NCBI GenBank assembly: GCA_014607495.2
Contig: CP053157.1
Coordinates: 9,362,001 to 9,426,000 of the forward strand
Length of the DNA: 64,000 nt
From: Carposina sasakii
Lineage: Eukaryota > Arthropoda > Insecta > Lepidoptera > Carposinidae
Direction: 5' to 3'
Both the position numbers and the translations under genes were made by a program. Below, one piece after another: positions 11,678 to 22,060 of the stretch (positions are counted from its first letter, which is position 1; each line of letters begins with the position of its first letter). Below the pieces are notes generated by a model. That model saw only the letters and a list, made by a program, of their open reading frames with translations, had not been told where the DNA came from and did not search any database.

Positions 11678-12138
11678 CAGGGTGTTTGTCACAGCCAGGC
11701 AAATATTGATACCATGACTTCAGACCATGATTCTGAGGCGGAAAACACTGAAAATTTTCTCAGGAAAATTCCAAAATTTTCCGACTTTTTTTTTCATATA
11801 TTCAGGAAAAAAATAGTTTAGTTCGTTTAATTAGGTCTTAGATAATGACTTAAAAATAAAATTTTAAGCAAAAATTGAATTAAAAAAAAAGGTTGCCCTC
11901 AAAAAATTTTAATAACTGATCAACCCTAATGGAGAGTCATAATTGATCCAAAAAATAGCAATGTGTCACACAGTAACCAATAAGCCCATTTAATTGTATC
12001 GTTCGATACAATTGGCGCGGAAAGCAAATATTGCCGACAATCAATACATTTCCTGCGAGTAATAACACTGTCGTATAATTCAACATAATGGTACTTGTTC
12101 AGCATTTCAGTATTTGCCTGGCTGTCACCCACACCCTG
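11678..12138. mobile_element. TIR element CAGGGTG, copy inside the LINE
   Basis: Starts CAGGGTG and ends CACCCTG with about 35-bp terminal inverted repeats (shared core 'gacagccaggcaaata'). Length 461 bp. Its flanks TAAA (left) and TATA (right) differ by one base and suggest a TA or TATA target duplication. A homologous 473-bp copy is at 56535-57007. The minus-strand frame across it is only a read-through of the interrupted LINE ORF. Confidence 0.7.
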
Positions 12139-12720
12139 TATAAATCGGATATCCAAATTCCGTAGACGTTCGAGTTTATTTAGCAGCTCCTCATTGGCGT
12201 CGTAATAGCAAATATCCGCATAATCAATACGAGGAAGAATAAGGGTCTGGGTAAGACTAATTTTAGTTTTAAAAGGCAGAAAGTTCTGAAGACGCTTAAG
12301 CGAATGAAAGGATGAGTGCACCCTCCTACTTATCTCGCCAACCTGAGCTGTCCACGACATAGTGCTGTCAAATATGTCCCCTAGGTTTTTGACCGTATCT
12401 GTGAAGGGAATGATCTGGTCATAAAACAATTGCAGAATATCCGGCTGCCGCTAGATGCTCAGATTATGCCTACTACCTATGATTATGGCTTAAGATTTAC
12501 CCGGGTTGACTAACATACCAAATGATTTCACCCAATCCCAAATGCGCACCAAGTCCTCATTTATCTTCTTTATAGCTAACCTTACATTTTCAACGTTAAA
12601 ATGTCTATAGAGCTGAAGGTCATCAGCGTAGAGATGAAAGTAAGAGGTTAAAATTTCCGAAACAGAGTTGATGAAGATTGAAAAGATCAGGGGTGACAGT
12701 ACGCGCCCTGAGGTACGCCC

Positions 12721-14040
12721 GCCGTGATGCTACACCGGTGTGATGTAAAGTCGTCAACGTGCACGCATTGCTGACGACCATTTTTTCATTTGTTCTACAA
12801 ATCCGTCACATTTTTTACACATTTAACTTTAACGAAACATTAAATGAGGTGATCAGATCAGTTTCCATTATTAGATGACTTTTTACTACCTATATAATAG
12901 TTGATTTTTCTACCAAAAGGTTATATTTGAGCTATACGCTACGTAGGTATATGATTTATGTAAAAAATATCAATTTATTAAAATATAGGTTAACATCAAT
13001 TACATAGATGGTTGCTAAAGTTATTTGCGAACATAAGTTTATGTTAACAAGCTATTGTCGATATGCTCATAATATATGCTCGAATACTATGGTTTAGTAC
13101 TATCATTAAAACTAACTTAACAGCGGTGCTATTAGCTTTAAGTAATTTAAACGTTGAAACAATGACTTAGAGAGAGTATTTTTTTTTTTTTTTTTTTTTT
13201 TCAGATTTTTAAAAGAATTACAATTAGGTTCAGGGTGCCATTAAACCGGAGGGGTTTCACTTGACGCCCTTTATGTAACTATTAGCCTGGGACACATTTA
13301 TATGTTTCACCGAATAGCTTCTATTACCGCTTTTTCTTTTTTTTTTTATAAACACTTATCTATTCGCAACCGTCACTTTTATTAGACATAGCTACAACAA
13401 TATATACACTGCACTGCATAGATAGTACCTATGGGCGTGCACGGCTTAGTAGCTAGCGCCATCATTCACAGGAGCCATTCGGCGAAACACAGGTAGCTTA
13501 GAGCAACGCGGGCTGTAGATAGGACCTACTGTGGGTACAGTATTTATTTAAAGATATAAGTGACTCAACATTATTAGTACAGGAATAATACTTCTGAGTC
13601 TGTGCAGTCGTGCGCAATTTTATATGAGGGTAGTACAAGAAATGGAAGTAGAATCAATCACGGTAGGTCCTTACCAACAAAAAATAGTTTAGACTTTGGC
13701 AGGTATTCATATCCATATTATTAAGTGCCGGTCAAGCAATGACAAAGCGTGCAATTCGATTTCCTTGCGCATAGTTATACCTGCCAGCATCTAATCGACT
13801 CAGATTACATTTCCTGGAATTTGTCACATCGTCATATACAGGCTGATCTTTTGCTGAGCTAAAAAATGCATCGGTAAGCAAACATCATATTTTATTAGTT
13901 TGGAAGCCAATTCCTATAGATATTTTTTTTTTGCACATTTTAGGTTAAATGTTCTATTATTTTCATACAAAGTTTCATATTTGGAATTTCGAAGAACCGA
14001 GATTCTTCGAAATTTCTAGTATTGAAATTGGCCGTTAGTA
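12721..14040. other. Gene-free stretch with a poly(T) run
   Basis: A T-run of about 23 nt at 13179-13201 probably marks a retroelement tail in minus orientation. No coding sequence could be supported. Confidence 0.4.
13983..14017. repeat. Short hairpin
   Basis: 'aatttcgaagaa' pairs with 'ttcttcgaaatt' across a 6-nt loop, giving a 12-bp perfect stem. It is not followed by a T-run typical of any terminator and its role is unknown. Confidence 0.45.
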
Positions 14041-14338
14041 GTTAGACTGGTTTGTTTTCGTTGTCGGGTTTTATTGCAACAGGTACTCCTTTAGTTTTAT
14101 TTTAATATTTTTGGTGTTGATTTTTTCTTTAAACGCGTTGGGCAATTCGTTATATACTCTGGGGATTATGTACTGTACAGTTCTACGTCCATATGTATTA
14201 TTGCATTTGGTGATGTTCATTTTTTTGTGTGTGATAGCTCTGGTTACAATTTTATGTTCTATTGGTTTTAGCAGATCTTCCCGATGAAACTTATCTGCTA
14301 ACAATGCGTATCTTGCCCTGTCGTGTATAGGTATTACC
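14041..14338 (-). pseudogene. Non-LTR retrotransposon ORF, C-terminal part (separated by the Polinton)
   Basis: The minus-strand frame ending at the stop near 14071 contains ALLADKFHREDLLKPIEHKI and NTYGRRTVQYIIPRVYNELP, a typical C-terminal tail of a Jockey/CR1-type LINE reverse transcriptase. Its upstream partner lies 5.5 kb away at 19849-20153, beyond the palindromic element. Dropping the element and one ATTACC copy keeps the frame open across the junction (..FCGVIPIHDRARY..). Confidence 0.75.
14333..14338 (+). repeat. Target site duplication ATTACC, left copy
   Basis: ATTACC here and at 19849-19854 brackets the palindromic element. Six base pairs is the duplication length known for Polintons. 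Confidence 0.8.
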
Positions 14339-14439
14339 AGTAGTAAGGAATAGCGGGAGCTGGACCGCTGACGTCATGGTCTCCTACGTCATAAACTTGA
14401 AATTTGCTAACTTTGCAAAAAGGTCATCACATATGGCTC

Positions 14440-14640
14440 ATTCACATATGAGATGTCATTAACTAATGAGCTATGTGAGGGTAACGCCCCTCATTAACTA
14501 AGACACGCCTCCATTAGCTAATGACATATCTCATTAACTAAAAGACACGCCCCCATTTAGTAATTATGAATATAAATGGACCAATAGCAGAGCACGGAGT
14601 ACTAATGACAAATCTCATTAAGTAATGCAACGGCCCATAC
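14440..14640. repeat. Iterated CATTARCTAA-type motif in the Polinton terminus
   Basis: The word 'cattaactaa' or close variants start at 14457, 14492, 14512, 14532, 14554 and 14617. Several are spaced about 20-22 bp apart, and intervals share 'gacacgcc(t/c)cc'. The set is mirrored in the right arm (19570-19745). Possible binding sites of a terminal or replication protein; that role is inference. Confidence 0.6.
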
Positions 14641-15760
14641 ATTAGGCGTCTAAGATGGCCGACTATATCACATGGTCAGCGCGTAATACCTCTGACGTTT
14701 ACTTACTAATGACCATACGACAGCATACCTTTGTGACATCATCAACGATTGCTTCTCTATATTTTGTTAATGCAAGTGACTCTTTATATCCCTTTGTAGC
14801 ATTACTATATCAGAAAAACGCTGTACGAATCACGATGGAATTTTATTAGGATAGAGAACATAATATTGGAGTACCAATAAAGTTAAAAGATGTACACAAA
14901 GTTGAGTCTTTAAATAATATTAGTATTAATGTCTTCGGGTTAGAATACAATGCAACTACAAAAGCTCATACAGTAATTGGTCCATTATATTTTACCAAAT
15001 CATACAAACCAAATCATGTAAATTTTTTATACATATCGAATGATAATAATAATGGTCACTATTGTTACCTAAAAAATTTATCTCGTTTAGTATCCAAACA
15101 AATTACATAACATAATAGTGCTATTTATATATGTGATGGTTGTCTCATTCATTTTAGCTCCGAGGAACGACTTTCTAATCATAAAATGAATGACTGTACT
15201 CATGTTCATACAGATCTTCCCAATACTAATATAAACAGAAAAAATTGGTGGGGTGAGAATGTACCAAATGATGAATTAAATTTTGAAAATTTTGATCGTA
15301 AACTGAAAGTTCCATTCGTGGTTTATGCAGATTTTGAGTCATTTTTAAAACCAATAAAATCATGTTCTAATGATCCAGAGAAATCATCGACTGATAACGT
15401 TCAAGTACATAACGTATACAGTTTTGGTTATTACCTATATATCAAATGTTCATACGACGACAGATTATCAAAATATGTTACCTATACAGGTGAAAATTGT
15501 GCTCTCGTTTTTATGAACAAATTGTATTGTTGAAGACATCAGGATCATTTGTAACAAAACTAGTTACCAAAAATGTCCGATTCCACTTACGGAACGAGAT
15601 AAAATAAATGTTGAAAAATCATCCATTTATTATATTTGTGAAAGGACTATAGTTTCAGAAAAATATGTTGATCATGATTGGTTGACAGGCTTTTTCGTTA
15701 GTGTATCTCATGAGCAATGTAGAAATAAATATAGAAAAAATTCGTTTATACCTGTTAACT

Positions 15761-16120
15761 ACACAACTTAAGTAATTATGATGCACATTTTTTATAGTAC
15801 ACGCTCTAAATTTTGTTGATGGTGAAGTTCAAATAATCCCGCAAAATAAAGAGAAGTATATATCTTTCTCAAAAGTTCTGAAAGTGAATGGTAAAAATAT
15901 GAGTGTAAGATTTAGTGATTCTTTTAAATTTTTGTCTAGTACACAACTTAAGTAATTATGATGCACATTTTTTATAGCACACGCTCTAAATTTTGTTGAT
16001 GGTGAAGTTCAAATAATCCCGCAAAATAAAGAGAAGTATATATCTTTCTCAAAAGTTCTGAAAGTGAATGGTAAAAATATGAGTGTAAGATTTAGTGATT
16101 CTTTTAAATTTTTGTCTAGT
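15761..16120 (+). repeat. 180-bp tandem duplication, left arm
   Basis: 15761-15940 and 15941-16120 are near-identical direct repeats ('acacaacttaag' to 'tttgtctagt') covering the exonuclease II region. Sixty codons are duplicated, so the length itself keeps frame. The same duplication is in the right arm (18067-18426), so it predates the palindrome. Confidence 0.85.
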
Positions 16121-16885
16121 AGTTTAGATTCTTTAGTTAAGAATTTAGATAACTCACAATTTCATGAACTTAGAAAACAATATCCATGTGAAAACGATTT
16201 TAACCTTTTAAAGAGAAAAGGTGTTTATCCCTATGAGTACATGACATCGTTTGATTCATTAAAATTAACATCATTACCAACTATTGATAACTTTTACAGT
16301 ACTCTTACTGGAGATAGTATTTCTGAGAATGATTATAGTTATGCACAAAAAGTGTGGTCTCATTTCCAGTGTAAAACTATGAGTGATTACTCCGACCTAT
16401 ATTTGAAAGTAGATGTAATGCTGTTAAGCGATATATTTGAAAATTTTAGAAACGTTTGTATAAAAACCTATGATTTAGATCCAACTCATTATTATACAGC
16501 GCCAGGATTAAGTTGGGATGGAATGTTAAAGTATACTAAGATTAATATAGAATTACAGATTTCGATAAAGTTGCATTCATAAAATCAGGTATTAGGGGTG
16601 GTATATCGCAATGTAGTAATCGCTACGCTAAAGCAAATAATCCATACATGAGTGAGTATTCTAGGGAGGAACCAAATTCATACTTAACTTACCTTGATGC
16701 TAACAATTTATAAGGGTGGGCAATGTCGCAATATTTACCATTATCTAATTTTGAATGGAGTGAGCTTAATACAAATTATGACGTCCCAATTGATTCTGAT
16801 ATCGGGTATATTTTAGAAGTAGACTTAGAGTACCCTGACTCTTTACACGATTCTCATTCTGACTTTCCACTATGTCCAGAGAATA

Positions 16886-17069
16886 TCTGTATTGGAGGCA
16901 CAAAAGATTCCAGATTAATACTCAATTTAAATGACAAGAAAAATTATATTATTCACTATAGAAATCTTTTACAATGTAAACAACTAGGTATGCAGGTGAC
17001 AAAAGTTCATAGAGTACTAAAATTTAAAAAGGCTCCATGGTTGAAAACATATATTGAGTTAAATACTCA
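16886..17069 (+). other. Segment present only in the left arm (184 bp)
   Basis: In the right arm the sequence jumps from 'gtccagagaata' directly to 'acttcatacag', removing the equivalent of 16886-17069. The deletion is not a multiple of three and shifts the frame there. It is the largest arm-to-arm difference. Confidence 0.8.
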
Positions 17070-17135
17070 ACTTCATACAGTTGCTACATCAGATTTTTAG
17101 AAAGATTTTTACAAATGATGAACAACTCAATATTT

Positions 17136-17234
17136 GGTAAGACTATGGAAAATATAGAGAAGCGCGTTAATGTAAAATTGTTAACGCATTGGTAAAATCA
17201 TGGTGAAATTCAAGGTGCAGAATTTCAGAAGATG
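17136..17234 (+). other. Palindrome spacer
   Basis: 99 bp of non-inverted sequence that continues the left-arm polymerase frame (GKTMENIEKRVNVKLLTHW, then TAA). It contains a small internal inverted word 'cgcgttaa..ttaacgc'. It marks the turnaround point of the fold-back. Confidence 0.75.
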
Positions 17235-17253
17235 AAATATTGAGTTGTTCATC

Positions 17254-19532
17254 AATTTGTAAAAATCTTTCTAAAAATCTGATGTAGCAACTGTATGAAG
17301 TTATTCTCTGGACATAGTGGAAAGTCAGAATGAGAATCGTGTAAAGAGTCAGGGTACTCTAAGTCTACTTCTAAAATATACCCGATATCAGAATCAAATG
17401 GGACGTCATAATTTGTATTAAGCTCACTCCATTCAAAATTAGATAATGGTAAATATTGCGACATTGCCCACCCTTATAAATTGTTAGCATCAAGGTAAGT
17501 TAAGTATGAATTTCGTTCCTCCCTAGAATACTCACTCATGTATGGATTATTTGCTTTAGCGTAGCGATTACTACATTGCGATATACCACCCCTAATACCT
17601 GATTTTATGAATGCAACTTTATCGAAATCTGTAATTCTATATTAATCTTAGTATACTTTAACATTCCATCCCAACTTAATCCTGGCGCTGTATAATAATG
17701 AGTTGGATCTAAATCATAGGTTTTTATACAAACGTTTCTAAAATTTTCAAATATATCGCTTAACAGCATTACATCTACTTTCAAATATAGGTCGGAGTAA
17801 TCACTCATAGTTTTACACTGGAAATGAGACCACACTTTTTGTGCATAACTATAATCATTCTCAGAAATACTATCTCCAGTAAGAGTACTGTAAAAGTTAT
17901 CAATAGTTGGTAATGATGTTAATTTTAATGAATCAAACGATGTCATGTACTCATAGGGATAAACACCTTTTCTCTTTAAAAGGTTAAAATCGTTTTCACA
18001 TGGATATTGTTTTCTAAGTTCATGAAATTGTGAGTTATCTAAATTCTTAACTAAAGAATCTAAACTACTAGACAAAAATTTAAAAGAATCACTAAATCTT
18101 ACACTCATATTTTTACCATTCACTTTCAGAACTTTTGAGAAAGATATATACTTCTCTTTATTTTGCGGGATTATTTGAACTTCACCATCAACAAAATTTA
18201 GAGCGTGTGCTATAAAAAATGTGCATCATAATTACTTAAGTTGTGTACTAGACAAAAATTTAAAAGAATCACTAAATCTTACACTCATATTTTTACCATT
18301 CACTTTCAGAACTTTTGAGAAAGATATACACTTCTCTTTATTTTGCGGGATTATTTGAACTTCACCATCAACAAAATTTAGAGCGTGTACTATAAAAAAT
18401 GTGCATCATAATTACTTAAGTTGTGTAGTTAACAGGTATAAACGAATTTTTTCTATATTTATTTCTACATTGCTCATGAGATACACTAACGAAAAAGTCT
18501 GTCAACCAATCATGATCAACATATTTTTCTGAAACTATAGTCCTTTCACAAATATAATAAATGGATGATTTTTCAACATTTATTTTATCTCGTTCCGTAA
18601 GTGGAATCGGACATTTTTGGTAACTAGTTTTGTTACAAATGATCCTGATGTCTTCAACAATACAATTTGTTCATAAAAACGAGAGCACAATTTTCACCTG
18701 TATAGGTAACATATTTTGATAATCTGTCGTCGTATGAACATTTGATATATAGGTAATAACCAAAACTGTATACGTTATGTACTTGAACGTTATCAGTCGA
18801 TGATTTCTCTGGATCATTAGAACATGATTTTATTGGTTTTAAAAATGACTCAAAATCTGCATAAACCACGAATGGAACTTTCAGTTTACGATCAAAATTT
18901 TCAAAATTTAATTCATCATTTGGTACATTCTCACCCCACCAATTTTTTCTGTTTATATTAGTATTGGGAAGATCTGTATGAACATGAGTACAGTCATTCA
19001 TTTTATGATTAGAAAGTCGTTCCTCGGAGCTAAAATGAATGAGACAACCATCACATATATAAATAGCACTATTATGTTATGTAATTTGTTTGGATACTAA
19101 ACGAGATAAATTTTTTAGGTAACAATAGTGACCATTATTATTATCATTCGATATGTATAAAAAATTTACATGATTTGGTTTGTATGATTTGGTAAAATAT
19201 AATGGACCAATTACTGTATGAGCTTTTGTAGTTGCATTGTATTCTAACCCGAAGACATTAATACTAATATTATTTAAAGACTCAACTTTGTGTACATCTT
19301 TTAACTTTATTGGTACTCCAATATTATGTTCTCTATCCTAATAAAATTCCATCGTGATTCGTACAGCGTTTTTCTGATATAGTAATGCTACAAAGGGATA
19401 TAAAGAGTCACTTGCATTAACAAAATATAGAGAAGCAATCATTGATGATGTCACAAAGGTATGCTGTCGTATGGTCATTAGTAAGTAAACGTCAGAGGTA
19501 TTACGCGCTGACCATGTGATATAGTCGGCCAT
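17254..19532 (-). pseudogene. Protein-primed family B DNA polymerase, N-terminal half (right arm)
   Basis: Mirror copy of the left-arm polymerase on the minus strand, with the same early stops, the same 180-bp duplication and the same stop inside motif A. It also has the 184-bp deletion and a few private substitutions (for example CCA to CCT before the TTTGAT codons near 17395, and CAACG to CAATG near 19440). Identical lesions in both arms show that one arm was copied from the other after the gene was already dead. Confidence 0.8.
18067..18426 (-). repeat. 180-bp tandem duplication, right arm
   Basis: Reverse complement of the left-arm duplication, copies at 18067-18246 and 18247-18426. Confidence 0.85.
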
Positions 19533-19848
19533 CTTAGACGCCTAATGTATGGGCCGTTGCATTACTTAATGAGATTTGTCATTAGTACTCCGTGCTCTGC
19601 TATTGGTCCATTTATATTCATAATTACTAAATGGGGGCGTGTCTTTTAGTTAATGAGATATGTCATTAGCTAATGGAGGCGTGTCTTAGTTAATGAGGGG
19701 CGTTACCCTCACATAGCTCATTAGTTAATGACATCTCATATGTGAATGAGCCATATGTGATGACCTTTTTGCAAAGTTAGCAAATTTCAAGTTTATGACG
19801 TAGGAGACCATGACGTCAGCGGTCCAGCTCCCGCTATTCCTTACTACT

Positions 19849-19854
19849 ATTACC
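19849..19854 (+). repeat. Target site duplication ATTACC, right copy
   Basis: Second copy of the 6-bp duplication flanking the palindromic Polinton. Confidence 0.8.
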
Positions 19855-20153
19855 CCACAAAAACTAAAAAGTCTTTTGTATTCTCCTTGGTATTTTAGTT
19901 TAATTCTATGCGGAACTATTGTTTTAAGTATTCTGATTTGAAGATTATAGATTTTATCCAAATAAGAATTGTATGTCCGTCCATAACTTGTAATACCGTA
20001 AAAAATTGCAGACTCTGCCAGTGAAAAGTATAGACTTAGTAATACTTTGTATGGTATCTTATATTTAACTATATAAAATTTTACTAATATGGCTCGCAGT
20101 TTATTACATACCATTTTTATGTGAGGTTCCCAGTTAAAGCGGTCATCTATCAC
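19849..20153 (-). pseudogene. Non-LTR retrotransposon ORF, upstream part (other side of the Polinton)
   Basis: The minus-strand frame IDDRFNWEPHIKMVCNKL..YYFSLAESAIFYGITSYG-like..LQIRILKTIVPHRIK is the post-catalytic region of a Jockey/CR1-type reverse transcriptase. It starts after a stop at 20154-20156 (5' truncated) and runs into the Polinton end. The continuation is at 14041-14338. Confidence 0.75.
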
Positions 20154-20156
20154 CTA

Positions 20157-20760
20157 TCTAGTAGAAACTAGAGAATCACTTACTTACCAAAATTTTTTTT
20201 TTTTTTGAACTGTGTCATAAATTATTTATCCGCCTACAATAAAAAGACTCTTTAAGAAAAAAAAAGAGTTAACACTTTTAGAAAATTTATCTCGTACCTA
20301 AGTAAGTACCTACCGTCCCTAAGGATGTAATGTAACATTTTCTCGTATGTTCGTCACTATAGGTAATAATACTATGCAAAAATAGGTAGACTTTATTATC
20401 ATAGTATGACAGTCATAGGTATAATTCAGTGCACTTGAGATAACTTTGTCCGTTGTTATGCCGGCCGGTGAGGTCAGGATAAAATAATAATAACTCTTTT
20501 CGTTTTGAGTTAAAGCTGATTGAGATTTTGTTATAGATTATTTAATAATTTTATTATAATAATTAGTGTCCATTGCCAGTCAGATAAAGCGTAAGCCAAA
20601 ACCTGCTATTACATTAATAATATTTAAAACTCTTTTATAATCGGCAACAAATAATTTAGACATTCAATACTTCTTATTGCTTTCGATTTGATTAAGGCTT
20701 TGTTTAACACAATTAAATTACATAACATCTATTAAAGATACCCATGATTTATGAACTTAC
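20157..20760. other. Gene-free stretch
   Basis: AT-rich, T-run at 20190-20203. It could be intron if the exon at 20761-20888 is real. Nothing else recognised. Confidence 0.4.
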
Positions 20761-20888
20761 ATGACCGCAGACCTCTCGTAAGAGCATTGTCTGTTCTTCG
20801 TGGAGTTTCGGTCTTCTGACCAAGAAGGTTGTGCGCTTGCGCCTGCACCTCGTTCAACTCATCCATCTTTAAAACTTATAAGTTGGCC
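20761..20888 (-). CDS. Candidate first coding exon of an unidentified gene
   Basis: On the minus strand a good acceptor (TACTTTCAG|GG) at 20888 and a strong donor (GGTCAT|GTAAGTTC) at 20761 bound a 128-nt exon. After 22 nt of leader an ATG (20866-20864) opens MDELNEVQAQAHNLLGQ and continues polar and charged (..TRGLRS) for 35 codons plus one base, so the exit phase is 1. Its composition is clearly more coding-like than the flanks. There is no hydrophobic segment and no family I recognise. Later exons would lie at lower coordinates, possibly past the Polinton or outside the window; none was identified. It could also be a chance splice pair. Confidence 0.45.
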
Positions 20889-22060
20889 CTGAAAGTAGGA
20901 TTTTGTTAGTAGTATGGTCCACGAAAAATTCCTATATGGGACTCAATGAGTACAATCATGTAGTAAAAGCTACAAACAAGGATAAGTAAGCTAATCTACT
21001 GCTTAGGCCTTAACTTCACTTTCTATGAGATAAGGGTCTATAACATAATAAGGTTTTAATAGTAAAAAACATACATACATACATATAATCACGCCTGTAT
21101 CCCTTACGGGGTAGACAGAGCACCAAGGGCTGATAGAACCACATGGTGCTACTTCTGACCAATTTTTAAGGTATAGTTGAGATGTACAAGTTCGGTTAAT
21201 AGTAAAAAACCTAGTAAATTATTTCAAAACTATTAATAACGTGCCAATCTAAACAATTAATTATAAACAAAACTACTTTGAAGGTCGAAAAATAATTAAT
21301 TGAGAGTTAGTTTAATAAAACGCAAGGACCGGCAAAACAACAAACCTTCTGAACCAAACCGAGCTTAAAAAATTACCTTTAAAAGTTTTAAATACAAATT
21401 TGTTCACTTTTAACACTAGTTTATCACAGAATTCATTCTAATTTACCTAAAATACGTATACACGCAAATGTATCACACGAGAATATAACTAATAATCCAC
21501 TTGCACTAGATTTTTATCACTTTTATTTACTCTAAATAATATTTATCGATGTGAAGATTATTTCACACGTTAGCTCTACCTCGTGGACACATAGCGAATA
21601 TGCTACTCTGTACCGATATCAATGTAAACTGTGACAAATTTTAAATAAACTCGACGGAATTTTAAAACTACGTGCTATCAAATAAGCATGCTATACCTAC
21701 CACGATCTGTTGCAGTGCAAAGTGGCGCCCTCATTCACAAGGCTGCGGTGGTTGTAACTAAGGTACTGGTTACAAACATATGCGAAACGCAACCAAAACT
21801 TTACTGAGGTTGTCGGCCTTGAGTGACTGGTATGACTGTTTTAGTATTCTAGCCATTTATTTTAATTTTTATTGTCACTTCTTTTAGCATGTGGAGAACG
21901 GGAATCGATTACTTACATAATCAAAATTTTATAATGTGATAATTGAATAATAAACTACTCTCGTATTACTAAAAAGCTTGTGCAGTCAGATTAAGGCAAC
22001 TTAAAGTTTACTATATTTGGAATATTCACAATGGTGAAAATAGGTATCTAAATACCGATT
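20889..22060. other. Gene-free stretch upstream of the lone exon
   Basis: Contains the short repeat at 21067-21195. The segment 21550-21620 has a few CpG words and a weak donor (CACGAG|GTAGAG) on the minus strand and could hold a leader exon, but this is not supported further. Confidence 0.35.
21067..21195 (+). repeat. Short interspersed repeat, 'atcccttacggggtag' family
   Basis: Landmarks: (acat)n, 'atcacgcctgtatccctta', 'gcaccaagggctgatag', 'ccacatggtgct', 'tgtacaagttcgg'. Other copies: 22690-22966, 26634-26720 (partial), 47696-47985 (minus) and 49350-49625 (minus). Confidence 0.7.

Larger units (their letters stand above)
11040..12720 (-). mobile_element. Jockey/CR1-like LINE fragment, C-terminal half of reverse transcriptase
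   Basis: On the minus strand from about 12715 the frame shows the RT block VPQG (frameshift near 12708), LSPLIFSIFINSVSE, then the catalytic YADD box (about 12623), and continues through SWTAQVGEISRRVH and KISLTQTLILPRIDYADICY to IRFI at about 12140. There a TIR element (11678-12138) is inserted. Beyond it the same ORF resumes with GLRKFDH, HFR and, near 11450-11290, an F..FF/WHALPL-like tail. The 3' tail (11040-11285) contains the word 'gaagagatgcatgtacaatgg', also found at 54515-54695. Dead: frameshifts, stops and 5' truncation. Confidence 0.75.
14655..17214 (+). pseudogene. Protein-primed family B DNA polymerase, N-terminal half (left arm)
   Basis: Reads from about 14655 with in-frame stops at 14847 and 15108 and frame changes near 15531 and after 15760. 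Landmarks in order: a C-x2-C..H..C cluster (15132-15200), the exonuclease I box YADFES (15324), exonuclease II HNLSNYDAH (15762), a conserved YTAPGLSWDGMLKYT block (about 16494), and polymerase motif A DANNL-stop-GWAMSQ (stop TAA at 16711-16713). After a further broken frame come the start of motif B (NSIFGKTME) and KRVNVKLLTHW in the spacer. Motif C and the thumb are missing. In a live element this enzyme would copy linear DNA primed by a terminal protein; this copy cannot encode it. Confidence 0.8.
14339..19848. mobile_element. Palindromic Polinton/Maverick-derived element
   Basis: A 5,510-bp inverted duplication. The left arm is 14339-17135, the right arm 17235-19848 in reverse, with a 99-bp spacer between them. 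The outer ends are AGTAGTAAGG.. and ..CCTTACTACT, bracketed by the 6-bp duplication ATTACC. Each arm holds a terminal segment of about 310 bp and the N-terminal half of a protein-primed family B DNA polymerase. By eye the arms differ at only a handful of bases, a 1-bp indel and a 184-bp deletion in the right arm. Integrase, capsid, protease and packaging ATPase genes of full Polintons are absent, so it is non-autonomous. The flanks are two halves of one LINE ORF, which shows real integration rather than an assembly fold-back. Confidence 0.85.

Noticed and set aside
11926..12429. 167-codon ORF as an intact gene
   Set aside because: Its first two thirds are LINE reverse transcriptase; the rest is read-through into an inserted TIR element.
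14339..19848. Assembly or sequencing fold-back artefact as the origin of the palindrome
   Set aside because: The outer flanks are different halves of a single LINE ORF, a 6-bp duplication brackets the ends, and the arms differ by a 184-bp deletion and substitutions. A read artefact would mirror the flanks and be identical.
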